64,000 nucleotides of DNA from JANPIX01 sp031425195 (GTDB lineage: Bacteria; Pseudomonadota; Alphaproteobacteria; Rhodobacterales; Rhodobacteraceae). Shown here piece after piece: positions 1 through 8,780 of this stretch; the stretch's first letter is position 1; each line of letters starts with the position of its first letter. The position numbers and the translations under genes were made by a program. Below the pieces are notes generated by a model. The model searched no databases. It was not told where the DNA came from and saw only the letters and a list, made by a program, of their open reading frames with translations. The DNA is taken from the NCBI GenBank assembly GCA_031425195.1, contig JANPIX010000024.1:62001-126000 (forward strand). Reading direction: 5' to 3'.

Positions 1-13
1 TCCTGATCTGAGG

Positions 14-37
14 GCCGCACCGTTCAGTCGGTGCGGC
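14..37 (-). terminator. Terminator-like hairpin over the dnaQ stop codon
   Basis: A perfect 9-bp inverted repeat (GCCGCACCG at 14-22, CGGTGCGGC at 29-37, six-base loop) spans the dnaQ stop codon at 24-26. It could end the maf-aroE-coaE-dnaQ transcript. No clear U-tract follows on the minus strand in the 13 bases left before the window edge, so intrinsic termination is uncertain. Confidence 0.45.
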
Positions 38-728
38 GCTGCCAGATTGCCTTGGGGCCAAGGCGTTCAACAAAAACGGCATGGGCCGCCAGCTCCGCTT
101 CGGTGATCCGCCTTTGCAGGGGCACCGGACGCGGGCCCGCTTGCCAGGATTTGCCGTCCAGACCAAGATGTGAATTGTCACGCTTGGACGTGCCCGCCGC
201 CAGAACCAGATCGGGCTGCCGACCACCGACCAATTCAAGATAGACTTCCGCCAGCAATTCACTGTCAAGAAGTGCGCCGTGTTTTTGCCGGGCGGTATTA
301 TCAACGCCGAACCTGCGGCACAGTGCATCCAGCGACGCTTGAGAGCCGGGAAATTTCTGGCGGGCCAACATGACGGTATCAAAGGCCCGCGCGGCTGGCA
401 GCAGCGGAAGCCCCGCGCGGCCAAGTTCGGCATTGAGGAATTTCATATCGAACGCGGCGTTGTGTATGACAAGCCGTGCGTCCCCGATGAACGCGAGAAA
501 TTCCGCGGCGACGGCAGCGAACACAGGTTTGCCGCGCAGGAAATCATCGCCAAGCCCATGGATGGCAAAGGCTTCAGGCGGCATCGGTCGTTTGGGATCA
601 AGGTACTGGTGGTATGTCCGCCCCGTTGCGACGTGGTTGAAAAGTTCAACCGCACCGATTTCGACGATGCGGTGGCCGTCTGCGGGATCGAGTCCTGTGG
701 TTTCAGTGTCGAGAACGATTTCACGCAT
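24..728 (-). CDS. dnaQ: DNA polymerase III epsilon subunit (3'-5' proofreading exonuclease)
   Basis: Proofreading subunit of the replicative polymerase, removing mispaired 3' nucleotides. The 234-residue protein has all DEDDh exonuclease motifs: ExoI DTETTG at about 7-12 (D7, E9), ExoII IHNAAFD near 88-94 (D94) and ExoIII with H150 and D155. The start at 728 (MREIVLDTETTG) puts the first motif at the usual place; the upstream in-frame extension to 854 looks non-coding and runs over coaE. It overlaps coaE by 8 bases and is the last gene of the maf-aroE-coaE-dnaQ operon, an order also found beside the Caulobacter origin. Confidence 0.95.
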   Translation of the reverse strand: MREIVLDTETTGLDPADGHRIVEIGAVELFNHVATGRTYHQYLDPKRPMPPEAFAIHGLGDDFLRGKPVFAAVAAEFLAFIGDARLVIHNAAFDMKFLNAELGRAGLPLLPAARAFDTVMLARQKFPGSQASLDALCRRFGVDNTARQKHGALLDSELLAEVYLELVGGRQPDLVLAAGTSKRDNSHLGLDGKSWQAGPRPVPLQRRITEAELAAHAVFVERLGPKAIWQRRTD

Positions 729-1317
729 CGGACGCTCCAGACCGAATAAAGGCGACAAGGGCATGGACCCCGATGCGCGTCGCGTCGAGCGCCAGCGTTT
801 CCAGTATATGGGTGGCCATAGACCGCTTTTGCGGGTCAGGCATCTGCCGCGCAAGCAAGGATTGGAAAAGAACCTCGGTCATCCCCGGCCGGGCCATGAC
901 ACGGCTTTTCTGCAGGGCAGGCGGGGCGGTGACCAGCAGCGTTGCGTCCATGTCAGACTGATACCCTTTCTCGAACAGAAGGGGGATATCGAAGACAGCG
1001 ATATCGCCCGTTACAGTTGCTGCAAAATGCGTGCGGTCCTGTGCTGTCAGGGGGTGGACGATCGCCTCGATCAGAGGCAGTGCCGCAGGATCGTTGGTTA
1101 CCGCCTGTTTGAGGATGGTCCGATCAACCTTGCCCTGTCTGATGGCGGCAGGGAAGGCAGCCCCAATCGGGAGCACGGCCGCCCCGCCGTTGGCGTAAAG
1201 GCGGGTGACGCATTCGTCGGCATCCCAGACGGGCATGCCCGCGTCACGGAAAAAGGCGGCAGTCGTGCTTTTGCCCATCCCGATGGAACCCGTCAGACCA
1301 AGTCGAAAAACCGTCAT
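721..1317 (-). CDS. coaE: Dephospho-CoA kinase
   Basis: Catalyses the last step of coenzyme A synthesis, ATP-dependent 3'-phosphorylation of dephospho-CoA, in the cytosol. The 198-residue protein opens with a P-loop (GLTGSIGMGKST, residues 7-18), followed by the conserved DADE segment and a typical CoaE pattern (VFDIPLLFEKG for the lid region). Length is normal for the family. Its start overlaps the aroE stop by 4 bases and its end overlaps dnaQ by 8, indicating one translationally coupled operon. Confidence 0.95.
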   Translation of the reverse strand: MTVFRLGLTGSIGMGKSTTAAFFRDAGMPVWDADECVTRLYANGGAAVLPIGAAFPAAIRQGKVDRTILKQAVTNDPAALPLIEAIVHPLTAQDRTHFAATVTGDIAVFDIPLLFEKGYQSDMDATLLVTAPPALQKSRVMARPGMTEVLFQSLLARQMPDPQKRSMATHILETLALDATRIGVHALVAFIRSGASDA

Positions 1318-2153
1318 GCGCCCAGCACCGCGCGGCGGGTTGCTTCGTCAACCTCGGGCTTGTGGCCGAACCAGCGTTCAAATCCGGGGGCCGCCTGATG
1401 CAACAGCATCCCTAAACCATCGACGACCGTGCAGCCAATGTCTTCGACCGCGATCAGGAACGCTGTCTTGAGCGGTGTATAGACAAGATCCGTCACCAGT
1501 GCCGCCGGGTTCATCTGTGCCAAAGACAGGCTGAAATCCGGCTTTCCGACCATGCCCATGGATGACGTGTTGACCACTGTCGCCGCACCTTCGAACATTT
1601 GTCCGGCATGAACCCAGTCATGCACCACCACCTTCGCTCCGAAATCGTGACGCAATGCCTCGGCACGGGCCCGGGTGCGGTTGGCCAGACGGATTTCCGG
1701 AACACCAACTTCGATCAAGGCGGCAACCACGGCGCGGGCAGCGCCGCCTGCGCCGATGACGGCGGCCGGTCCGGCGGCAGGGTTCCAACCGGGTGCCTGC
1801 TGGCGGAGGTTGGCGATAAAGCCCGACCCGTCGGTGTTGTCCGCGTGTATCGTCCCATCCTTGAGGAAAATCAATGTGTTCGCCGCACCGATCAGGGCTG
1901 CGCGGTCTGCGACAATGTCGGCCATGCCAAGGATGGTTTCCTTGTGGGGGATGGTGACGTTCAGACCGACAAAACCCAGACGAGGAAGCATCTGCAACGC
2001 GGCCCTGAGATCGGACTGGGCGATATCCATGGGAATGTAGTGCCCCTTCAATCCGTAACGGCGCAACCAGTAGCCATGCAGTTGCGGTGAGCGGCTGTGC
2101 GCCACGGGCGACCCTATGACCCCGGCCAACGGGATACGCGGATGATCTGTCAT
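1314..2153 (-). CDS. aroE: Shikimate dehydrogenase (NADP+)
   Basis: Reduces 3-dehydroshikimate to shikimate in the chorismate/aromatic amino acid pathway. In the 279-residue protein the shikimate-binding SRS motif is at 20-22, the NVTIPHK segment with catalytic Lys at about 65-71, the DNTDG motif at about 105-109, and the Rossmann loop GAGGA at about 134-138. Length is typical. ATGA-type 4-base overlaps join it to maf upstream and coaE downstream. It is very likely AroE rather than a YdiB or quinate enzyme because of the single-copy operon setting, although the paralogues are not easily separated by eye. Confidence 0.94.
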   Translation of the reverse strand: MTDHPRIPLAGVIGSPVAHSRSPQLHGYWLRRYGLKGHYIPMDIAQSDLRAALQMLPRLGFVGLNVTIPHKETILGMADIVADRAALIGAANTLIFLKDGTIHADNTDGSGFIANLRQQAPGWNPAAGPAAVIGAGGAARAVVAALIEVGVPEIRLANRTRARAEALRHDFGAKVVVHDWVHAGQMFEGAATVVNTSSMGMVGKPDFSLSLAQMNPAALVTDLVYTPLKTAFLIAVEDIGCTVVDGLGMLLHQAAPGFERWFGHKPEVDEATRRAVLGA

Positions 2154-2749
2154 GTTTCGATGAACCCCCGGATTGAAAGATAATCGAGGAGCGGCAGCAG
2201 GGGCAAACCTAGAATTGTAAAATGGTCGCCTTCGATCCCCTCGACCAGGCGAATTCCTTCCTGTTCAATCAGATAGGCACCTGCCGAATGCTGTATGGTA
2301 TCCCAGTTGCGCCGAACATAGCCGTCGATCCAGCCATCACTGTTGCTTCGCATTGTGAGCCGTGCTGTTCCAACGTGACGCCAGACCGGGCCACCGCCGT
2401 CATAGAGAACGACGGCTGACAGTAGCCGGTGGGTCTGCCCACGCATGTTCTTCAACTGCTGTGAAGCTTCAGCCGGGCTTTCCGGCTTGCCCAGGACGAG
2501 GCCCTGAAATTCCAGAATCTGGTCACAGCCCAGCACCAATTGTCCGGGCACCTTGTCGGCAATCTTGCGCGCCTTGAGATCGGCCAGCGCATCCGCAATG
2601 TCACGGGGCGCTGCGTTGCCGGCGGTCATGGATTGCCGGATGGACAGTTCATCAATCCGCGCAGGCCGGGCCGTAACGTCCAGCCCTGCGGCGCGCAACA
2701 TGGCAAGCCGCGTTGCAGACCCGGACGCGAGAATAAGGGATCGGACCAT
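2150..2749 (-). CDS. maf: Maf-family nucleoside triphosphate pyrophosphatase
   Basis: Maf proteins hydrolyse non-canonical or modified nucleoside triphosphates (house-cleaning) and have been linked to septum inhibition. The 199-residue protein starts MVRSLILASGSATR, giving the family signature LASGSxxR at residues 7-14; the later LGCDQIL and LGKP segments carry the catalytic Asp and Lys region. The start at 2749 was chosen because the signature must be N-terminal; the open frame up to 2863 has no family match. It is first in the maf-aroE-coaE-dnaQ operon and faces the candidate origin. The exact substrate subgroup cannot be told. Confidence 0.92.
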   Translation of the reverse strand: MVRSLILASGSATRLAMLRAAGLDVTARPARIDELSIRQSMTAGNAAPRDIADALADLKARKIADKVPGQLVLGCDQILEFQGLVLGKPESPAEASQQLKNMRGQTHRLLSAVVLYDGGGPVWRHVGTARLTMRSNSDGWIDGYVRRNWDTIQHSAGAYLIEQEGIRLVEGIEGDHFTILGLPLLPLLDYLSIRGFIET

Positions 2750-3143
2750 GGGACACTCTGTGTATAAACGGCCGTGGCAATGCGGCGAAAAACGGTGACA
2801 CGCGGACTTTTCACGTCTTTGGGGCCGGACGCTGCAAGTTGTCAAGGAATCGACCCAGATCATCCCGTTGTGTGAAAGCTTTGGTCGGCTGCCGGGATAA
2901 CCCTGTTGTGTCCCCTACCGATGGCGGAACATCAAATTGATACACAGGGTTCAAGTGATATAACCTATTGTATAGGTTGCTTTATTCGACACGCCGTTTG
3001 CTTTGTGGACAAGTCTTCTACTTTTCGGCAGCCTGTTGGCAATTTTTGGCAGAACCCGCGATATCCTCATATCCACGGCCCCTACAACATCATTCCTTTC
3101 AGATTCTTTTCATTTAAGAAGAAAGAAGAAAGCAGGTGAACGC
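2750..3143. other. oriC: Candidate chromosomal replication origin (oriC) in the maf-hemJ gap
   Basis: No gene is visible in this 394-base gap. It holds an exact DnaA box TGTGTATAA (2759-2767, consensus TTATNCACA on the other strand) and two one-mismatch boxes: TGATACACA (2938-2946) and TGTGGACAA (3004-3012). An AT-rich stretch at about 2930-2995 carries a 7-bp inverted repeat (AACCTAT-TGT-ATAGGTT, 2962-2978) and the palindrome ATCAAATTGAT (2931-2941). GANTC methylation sites occur at 2847-2851 and 3102-3106. Genes on both sides point away from it. In Caulobacter oriC lies beside the maf-aroE-coaE-dnaQ block with parAB not far away, and the same layout occurs here. Promoters for maf and hemJ must also lie here. 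Confidence 0.6.
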
Positions 3144-3593
3144 ATGGAAGATTTTCTGGCCTCGGCCTATCTCTGGATCAAGGCTTTGCATGTTGTGGCG
3201 GTGATCGCCTGGATGGCGGGGCTGTTCTATTTGCCTCGATTGTTCGTCTATCATGCCGAGCAGATCACGGTGGGAACCGATACCGACCGAATGTTTCAGA
3301 CCATGGAGCGCCGCCTGCTGCGGGCAATCATGAACCCTGCGATGATTGCCACATGGGTGTTTGGTCTTGCGCTGGTGATGACGCCGGGGATCGTCGATTG
3401 GCAATCTGTCTGGCCTTGGACGAAGGCGGCTGCGGTTCTGGGGATGACGTGGTTTCACATGTGGCTGGCCGTACGCCGCAAGGATTTCGTGCGGGGGACC
3501 AATGTGACGACAGGGCGCACTTACCGGATCATGAATGAGGTACCGACTCTGCTCATGTTGCTGATCGTCTTTTCGGTGATCGTGAAATTCTAA
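3144..3593 (+). CDS. hemJ: HemJ-type protoporphyrinogen IX oxidase
   Basis: Small membrane haem-biosynthesis enzyme oxidising protoporphyrinogen IX to protoporphyrin IX where HemG and HemY oxidases are absent. The 149-residue protein has about four hydrophobic segments and the family start KALHVVAVIAWMAGLFYLPRLFVYH with the conserved His pair. ATG 3144 is preceded by an AGGTGA ribosome site; an in-frame frame extending back to 3003 lacks family character. It is the first gene rightward of the candidate origin and lies 123 bases before rho. Confidence 0.9.
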   Translation: MEDFLASAYLWIKALHVVAVIAWMAGLFYLPRLFVYHAEQITVGTDTDRMFQTMERRLLRAIMNPAMIATWVFGLALVMTPGIVDWQSVWPWTKAAAVLGMTWFHMWLAVRRKDFVRGTNVTTGRTYRIMNEVPTLLMLLIVFSVIVKF

Positions 3594-3716
3594 GTGCCGT
3601 GTTGACTCGCGCACACGACAGCCCTATTGACGCTTTGCATTCCATTCGGAAATTGCGCTTCCCTGAACATGATGCTGTCTGGCTTGTGCCTGATACCTCA
3701 AGGAACCGACCCCTCC

Positions 3717-4988
3717 ATGAACATCGAACGATTGAACCTGGCTGAACTGAAGGCCAAAACGCCCGCTGATCTTTTGGCGATGGCCGAAGAGTGGGAAATT
3801 GAAAACGCCCCGTCGATGCGCAAGGGCGAGATGATGTTTTCGATTCTCAAGGAACATGCCGAAGAGGGTTGGGAAATCGGTGGGGACGGCGTTCTGGAGG
3901 TGTTGCAGGACGGTTTCGGGTTTCTGCGGTCGCCCTCGGCGAACTATCTGTCGGGCCCGGATGATATTTACGTCAGCCCGGAAATGATACGGCAGTTCAG
4001 CCTGCGGACCGGCGATACCATCGAGGGTGTCATTCAGGCGCCGCGTGACAATGAAAAGTATTTCTGCCTGACCAAGGCGACGCGGATCAACTTTGATGAT
4101 CCTGAACGCGCGCGGCACAAGGTGCATTTCGACAACCTGACACCCTTGTACCCAGACGAGCGGTTGAAGATGGAAGTGGAAGACCCGACGATAAAGGACA
4201 GGTCGGCGCGGATCATCGACTTGGTGGCTCCGATCGGCAAGGGTCAGCGGGGGCTGATCGTGGCCCCACCGCGGACCGGCAAAACAGTGCTGTTGCAAAA
4301 CATTGCCCATTCCATCGCAACCAACCACCCGGAATGTTACCTGATAGTGTTGCTGATCGATGAGCGGCCCGAGGAAGTCACCGACATGCAACGGTCTGTG
4401 AAAGGTGAAGTTGTTTCGTCGACGTTTGACGAGCCGGCGACGCGCCACGTGGCTGTGGCGGAAATGGTGATTGAAAAAGCAAAGCGCCTGGTGGAGCACA
4501 AGCGGGACGTCGTGATCCTGCTGGACAGCATCACCCGGCTTGGCCGGGCGTTCAACACGGTTGTACCGTCGAGCGGCAAGGTTCTGACCGGTGGTGTGGA
4601 CGCGAATGCATTGCAGCGGCCAAAGCGGTTTTTTGGTGCAGCGCGCAACATCGAAGAAGGCGGTTCGCTCACAATTATCGCCACGGCCCTGATCGATACA
4701 GGCAGCCGGATGGACGAGGTCATCTTTGAAGAATTCAAAGGCACTGGTAACAGCGAGATTGTGCTGGACCGCAAGGTTGCGGACAAACGGGTGTTCCCGG
4801 CGATGGATATTCTGAAATCCGGCACCCGGAAAGAGGATCTGCTGGTCGAGAAGGCCGACCTGCAAAAGACCTATGTTCTTCGGCGCATCCTGAACCCGAT
4901 GGGGACAACGGACGGCATTGAGTTCCTGATTTCCAAGTTGCGGCAAACAAAGTCGAACAGCGAATTCTTCGATTCGATGAACGCTTAA
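3717..4988 (+). CDS. rho: Transcription termination factor Rho
   Basis: Hexameric RNA helicase that ends transcription at Rho-dependent sites. The 423-residue protein has an N-terminal cold-shock-like RNA-binding domain (GFGFLR at about 66-71), the Walker A APPRTGKT near 183-190, and LLIDERPEEVTDM containing Walker B. Length matches the family (about 420). The start at 3717 gives the canonical MNIERLNLAELK opening; the upstream in-frame ATG-like codons have no homology. It stands between hemJ and mnmE, an arrangement typical of Rhodobacterales origin regions. Confidence 0.97.
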   Translation: MNIERLNLAELKAKTPADLLAMAEEWEIENAPSMRKGEMMFSILKEHAEEGWEIGGDGVLEVLQDGFGFLRSPSANYLSGPDDIYVSPEMIRQFSLRTGDTIEGVIQAPRDNEKYFCLTKATRINFDDPERARHKVHFDNLTPLYPDERLKMEVEDPTIKDRSARIIDLVAPIGKGQRGLIVAPPRTGKTVLLQNIAHSIATNHPECYLIVLLIDERPEEVTDMQRSVKGEVVSSTFDEPATRHVAVAEMVIEKAKRLVEHKRDVVILLDSITRLGRAFNTVVPSSGKVLTGGVDANALQRPKRFFGAARNIEEGGSLTIIATALIDTGSRMDEVIFEEFKGTGNSEIVLDRKVADKRVFPAMDILKSGTRKEDLLVEKADLQKTYVLRRILNPMGTTDGIEFLISKLRQTKSNSEFFDSMNA

Positions 4989-5011
4989 GATATTGATATC
5001 ATGGTGGTTTG

Positions 5012-6301
5012 ATGTCCACGATCTTTGCGTTGGCAAGTGCGCGTGGCAAGTCAGGCGTTGCTGTAGTACGGGTTTCTGGCCCTGATGCACGCTTGATTGC
5101 GGCGCGATTGATTCAGACCATTCCTCCGGCACGTAAAATGGGTCGAAGAACCCTTATTGCTGCAGGGGACCTGATTGATGATGCGCTTGTTGTCTGGTTT
5201 CCCGAGGGTGCGAGTTTCACGGGCGAAGAAATTGTTGAATTTCATCTTCATGGTGGAGTTGCCACAGTTTCAGCGTTGCTTGGCTTTTTATCAGCGCAGC
5301 CTGAATTGCGGCTGGCAAATCCGGGTGAGTTCACGCGTCGCGCCTTTGAAAACGGCAAGCTGGACCTGACCGAGGTTGAAGGACTGGCAGATCTTATTGA
5401 TGCCGAAACGGAGATGCAGCGTCGACAGGCGATGCGGGTTCTTAGTGGAGCGTTTCGGACCAGGGTAGAGGAATGGCGGCGTGACCTGATTCGGGCGGTT
5501 GCCTTGCTTGAGGCGACGATCGACTTTGCTGACGAGGACGTGCCGGTCGATGTTACGCCAGAAGTCAGGGCGCTGGTTGACGGATTGGTCGATAAACTGC
5601 GGTCCGAGATGGCTCAAAGTTTCGGTGCCGAGAGAATTCGCGATGGATTTGAGGTTGCCATCGTAGGTGCAACCAACGCGGGGAAATCAACACTGTTAAA
5701 TGCCCTTGCAGGCCGGGAGGCGGCCATCACGTCGGAAATCGCTGGAACCACGCGTGATGTGATCGAGGTCAAGATGGATCTTGGTGGTCTGCCCGTCACC
5801 TTTCTGGATACGGCTGGTTTGCGGCCAACCGAAGACAAGGTGGAGCTGATCGGCATCGAGCGGGCTGTTGCACGGGCAAACGCGGCGGACTTACGTGTTT
5901 TTCTGCTTGATAACAGTGGCCTAAAGGCAATCGACCTGAGACCTGAGCAGCATGATTTGGTCGTGCAAGGCAAAGCCGACTTCGGAGAGGTGTCAGGATT
6001 GTTTGTGTCTGGCAAGACAGGTGCCGGGGTTGATATTCTGGTCGCAAACATTCAGAAAGTCCTGTCAGAGCGGCTACCGCGAGACGGTGTCATGACCCGG
6101 GAGAGGCATCGTGCAGCGGTTTCCAATGCAATCGTTTCTTTGGAAGTTGCCCGGGATAAGTTACAGCAAGGTGAGAGCGATGCGGAACTGATATCGGCAT
6201 CCTTAAGACATGCGCTGCATGCCTTGGAGCTTTTGGTCGGCAGAGTTGGTGTCGAGGATGTGTTGGGTGAGATCTTTGCCAGCTTCTGTATCGGAAAATA
6301 G
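5012..6301 (+). CDS. mnmE: tRNA modification GTPase MnmE (TrmE)
   Basis: Works with MnmG to add the (carboxymethyl)aminomethyl group to U34 of certain tRNAs. The 429-residue protein has the N-terminal tetrahydrofolate-binding domain (about 1-120), a helical domain, an inserted G domain (P-loop GATNAGKST at about 219-227, DTAG at 266-269) and the catalytic C-terminal CIGK tail. ATG 5012 is preferred over the TTG three bases earlier. mnmG follows directly. Base composition is lower in G+C than flanking genes (28 of 60 bases at 6121-6180). Confidence 0.96.
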   Translation: MSTIFALASARGKSGVAVVRVSGPDARLIAARLIQTIPPARKMGRRTLIAAGDLIDDALVVWFPEGASFTGEEIVEFHLHGGVATVSALLGFLSAQPELRLANPGEFTRRAFENGKLDLTEVEGLADLIDAETEMQRRQAMRVLSGAFRTRVEEWRRDLIRAVALLEATIDFADEDVPVDVTPEVRALVDGLVDKLRSEMAQSFGAERIRDGFEVAIVGATNAGKSTLLNALAGREAAITSEIAGTTRDVIEVKMDLGGLPVTFLDTAGLRPTEDKVELIGIERAVARANAADLRVFLLDNSGLKAIDLRPEQHDLVVQGKADFGEVSGLFVSGKTGAGVDILVANIQKVLSERLPRDGVMTRERHRAAVSNAIVSLEVARDKLQQGESDAELISASLRHALHALELLVGRVGVEDVLGEIFASFCIGK

Positions 6302-6304
6302 GAT

Positions 6305-6320
6305 TGTTTCACATGAAACA
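6305..6320. other. parS: parS-like centromere site at the mnmG start
   Basis: TGTTTCACATGAAACA matches the parS consensus TGTTTCACGTGAAACA at 15 of 16 positions; the one change is at the centre (G to A). It overlaps the start of mnmG, so its bases also encode the N-terminal FHMKH residues when read from the upstream TTG. It lies 1.9 kb from the rsmG copy and 2.5 kb from parA. Confidence 0.7.
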
Positions 6321-8178
6321 TTTTGACGTCATCGTCATCGGCGGAGGCCATGCTGGCACTGAAGCGGCAACGGCTGCGGCCCGCTGCTGTGCACAAGTTG
6401 CGTTGGTTACCATGTCGTTTTCCAACTTAGGGGTCATGTCGTGCAACCCTGCCATTGGTGGATTGGGAAAGGGCCATCTTGTTCGTGAAATCGATGCGTT
6501 GGACGGCATATTGGGGCAAGCCGCGGATCGCAGCGGCATCCAGTTCCGACTGCTAAATCGTCGCAAGGGGCCAGCGGTACAAGGGCCCCGTCTTCAGGCT
6601 GATCGAAAACTCTTCAAAGCCGCAGTGCAGGCCGCATTGTCTGCAACCCAGAACCTGACGATTATAGCTGCCGAAGTCATCGATGTTACCGTGCATGGTG
6701 GTTCAGTGTCTGGCGTTGTACTCGCCGATGGTGAAACGTTATCAGCCGGCAGCGTCGTTCTGACAGCAGGAACATTTCTGAACGGAATCGTTCATATAGG
6801 CGGCGACAGGACATCTGGTGGCAGAGTGGGCGACAAGGCATCCACACGCCTGGCATCTACATTAGGAGAGTTGGGCTTGCCGCAAGGCAGGCTTAAAACC
6901 GGGACACCCCCACGTCTTGATGGTTCAACGATAGACTGGGCCAAGCTGGAGAGCCAAAAGGGCGACGACAGCCCGATAATGCTATCTTTCCTGAACACAG
7001 CACCGTTTGTTCGTCAAATCAGCTGTGGCATCACGCATACAAATGAAAAGACGCACGACGTCGTTCGGACGAATCTTGCTTTGTCTGCCATGTACGGTGG
7101 CCATATCGCGGGGGTGGGGCCGCGCTACTGCCCATCGATAGAAGACAAGATCGTTCGATTTTCGGATAAGTCGTCACATCAGGTTTTTCTCGAACCTGAG
7201 GGGCTTGACGATAACACGGTATATCCCAACGGCATTTCGACATCACTGCCGGCCGATGTGCAGGAAGCCTATGTCCGTACGATTGCTGGATTGGAAAACG
7301 TTCGCATCACGCAACCTGGTTATGCCATTGAATATGATTTCTTTGATCCTCGAAGCTTGCGGCAAACGCTTGAGCTGCGTGAGGTTGGGGGCTTGTATTT
7401 CGCTGGTCAGATTAACGGTACGACTGGTTATGAAGAAGCGGCAGCGCAAGGCTTGGTTGCCGGGCTCAACGCCGCCAAGCGCGCCCGTGGCGATCAGGGC
7501 ATCACGTTTAGGCGCAGCGAAAGCTACATAGGTGTGCTTGTCGATGATCTGACAACAACGGGCGTGACGGAACCGTACCGGATGTTCACATCGCGTGCCG
7601 AGTACAGGTTAAGCCTTCGTGCCGACAATGCTGACCAAAGATTGACGCCAATTGGCGATGCGGCCGGCTGCATTTCTGAAGCGCGACGCGCCCAATTTGA
7701 GACCAAGATGGAAGAAATTTGTAGCGGCCGAAACCTGTTGGAAAATGTCTGTCTTTTGCCGTCAGATGTAGCAGCCATGGGGATCGCTATTTCCGATGAC
7801 GGTGTGCGCCGCACCGCCTTGTCACTTTTGTCCTTTCCCGACGTGACTGCGGACATTCTCGCAAAATTTGTCGAAGGTTTTTCTTCTGTTCAGCCAGAAA
7901 TCCGTGAACAGATTGCCAAAGATGCTTTGTATGCCCCCTACATCGCACGTCAGTTGGGTGAGGTTGCCGCGCTAGCCCGGGATGAAGGCATTGAGATTCC
8001 TGCCGAGTTTTCCTATGGGCAAATTGCCAGTCTGTCGCATGAACTGAAAGTGAAGCTGACGCGCGTTCAACCCCGCAATCTACATGAAGCGGGACGGATT
8101 GAAGGTATGACTCCGGCGGCACTGCTGGTCCTTTTGGCACATCTTAGGCGTCCGCAGGCAAAGCGGGCTATCGCGTGA
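6313..8178 (+). CDS. mnmG: tRNA uridine-5-carboxymethylaminomethyl modification enzyme MnmG (GidA)
   Basis: FAD- and NADH-dependent partner of MnmE in wobble-uridine modification. The 621-residue protein begins MKHFDVIVIGGGHAGTEAA, with the dinucleotide-binding GxGxxG-type motif at 10-15, and keeps the conserved GVGPRYCPSIEDK segment with its catalytic Cys. ATG 6313 is chosen since AGGA at 6300-6303 gives a 9-base spacing; the TTG at 6304, which would give an MFHMKHF start like relatives, is a real alternative. Its stop overlaps rsmG by 4 bases. A parS-like palindrome covers the start. Confidence 0.95.
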   Translation: MKHFDVIVIGGGHAGTEAATAAARCCAQVALVTMSFSNLGVMSCNPAIGGLGKGHLVREIDALDGILGQAADRSGIQFRLLNRRKGPAVQGPRLQADRKLFKAAVQAALSATQNLTIIAAEVIDVTVHGGSVSGVVLADGETLSAGSVVLTAGTFLNGIVHIGGDRTSGGRVGDKASTRLASTLGELGLPQGRLKTGTPPRLDGSTIDWAKLESQKGDDSPIMLSFLNTAPFVRQISCGITHTNEKTHDVVRTNLALSAMYGGHIAGVGPRYCPSIEDKIVRFSDKSSHQVFLEPEGLDDNTVYPNGISTSLPADVQEAYVRTIAGLENVRITQPGYAIEYDFFDPRSLRQTLELREVGGLYFAGQINGTTGYEEAAAQGLVAGLNAAKRARGDQGITFRRSESYIGVLVDDLTTTGVTEPYRMFTSRAEYRLSLRADNADQRLTPIGDAAGCISEARRAQFETKMEEICSGRNLLENVCLLPSDVAAMGIAISDDGVRRTALSLLSFPDVTADILAKFVEGFSSVQPEIREQIAKDALYAPYIARQLGEVAALARDEGIEIPAEFSYGQIASLSHELKVKLTRVQPRNLHEAGRIEGMTPAALLVLLAHLRRPQAKRAIA

Positions 8179-8780
8179 CGGGTACACTTGATGTTTCACG
8201 TGAAACGCTGCTGCGATTGGCCGAATTGCAAGCGCTTGTCACAAAGTGGACGAAAGCAATCAATCTGATCTCGAAAACGACTGTAACTTCAACTTTCACG
8301 CGTCATATTGTTGACTCAGCCCAAATCTTTGATCTTGCTCCAAAAAAAGCAGCCTGCTGGGTCGACATGGGAAGTGGCGCGGGCTTTCCAGGCCTGGTTA
8401 TCGCATGCATCAGCGCAGAAAAAAATCGCGATATGCGGGTCATCCTCATCGAGTCAGATCAGCGAAAGGCAACATTTCTTCGACACGCTGCTCAGGCATT
8501 GAACCTTGAGGTAGACGTGCGCGACGAACGGATTGAAGCATCGCTGCCTGCCATGGCCGATGTTGCCTCGGCTCGGGCCTTGGGCTCTTTGGATCAACTC
8601 TGTGGCTTTGCTGATCGCCATCTCAAATTGGGCGGAACGGCGCTCTTTCACAAGGGGGCCCGCTACGAAGACGAGGTTGCCGCCGCGCAACGGCATTGGA
8701 ACTTTGATCTGACAAAGGTAGACAGCGTTACCGACCCCGCCGCCGTTATTCTTCAACTAAAAGGTTTAGTCCATGCCTGA
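8175..8780 (+). CDS. rsmG: 16S rRNA (guanine-N7) methyltransferase RsmG (GidB)
   Basis: Methylates N7 of G527 (E. coli numbering) of 16S rRNA using S-adenosylmethionine. The 201-residue protein has the SAM-binding segment WVDMGSGAGFPGLVIA and the downstream VILIESDQRKATFL strand typical of the family. It uses a GTG start (8175) overlapping the mnmG stop, and overlaps parA by 8 bases. Codons 6-11 form the best parS site of the window. Composition is AT-richer than average here (27 of 60 G+C at 8221-8280). Confidence 0.95.
   Translation: MTGTLDVSRETLLRLAELQALVTKWTKAINLISKTTVTSTFTRHIVDSAQIFDLAPKKAACWVDMGSGAGFPGLVIACISAEKNRDMRVILIESDQRKATFLRHAAQALNLEVDVRDERIEASLPAMADVASARALGSLDQLCGFADRHLKLGGTALFHKGARYEDEVAAAQRHWNFDLTKVDSVTDPAAVILQLKGLVHA
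8192..8207. other. parS: parS centromere site inside rsmG
   Basis: The perfect 14-base palindrome GTTTCACGTGAAAC (8193-8206) lies in TGTTTCACGTGAAACG, which matches the 16-base parS consensus except the last base. It is read through as the DVSRET stretch near the RsmG N-terminus. It is 566 bases before parA, the usual position of an origin-proximal parS. Confidence 0.88.
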
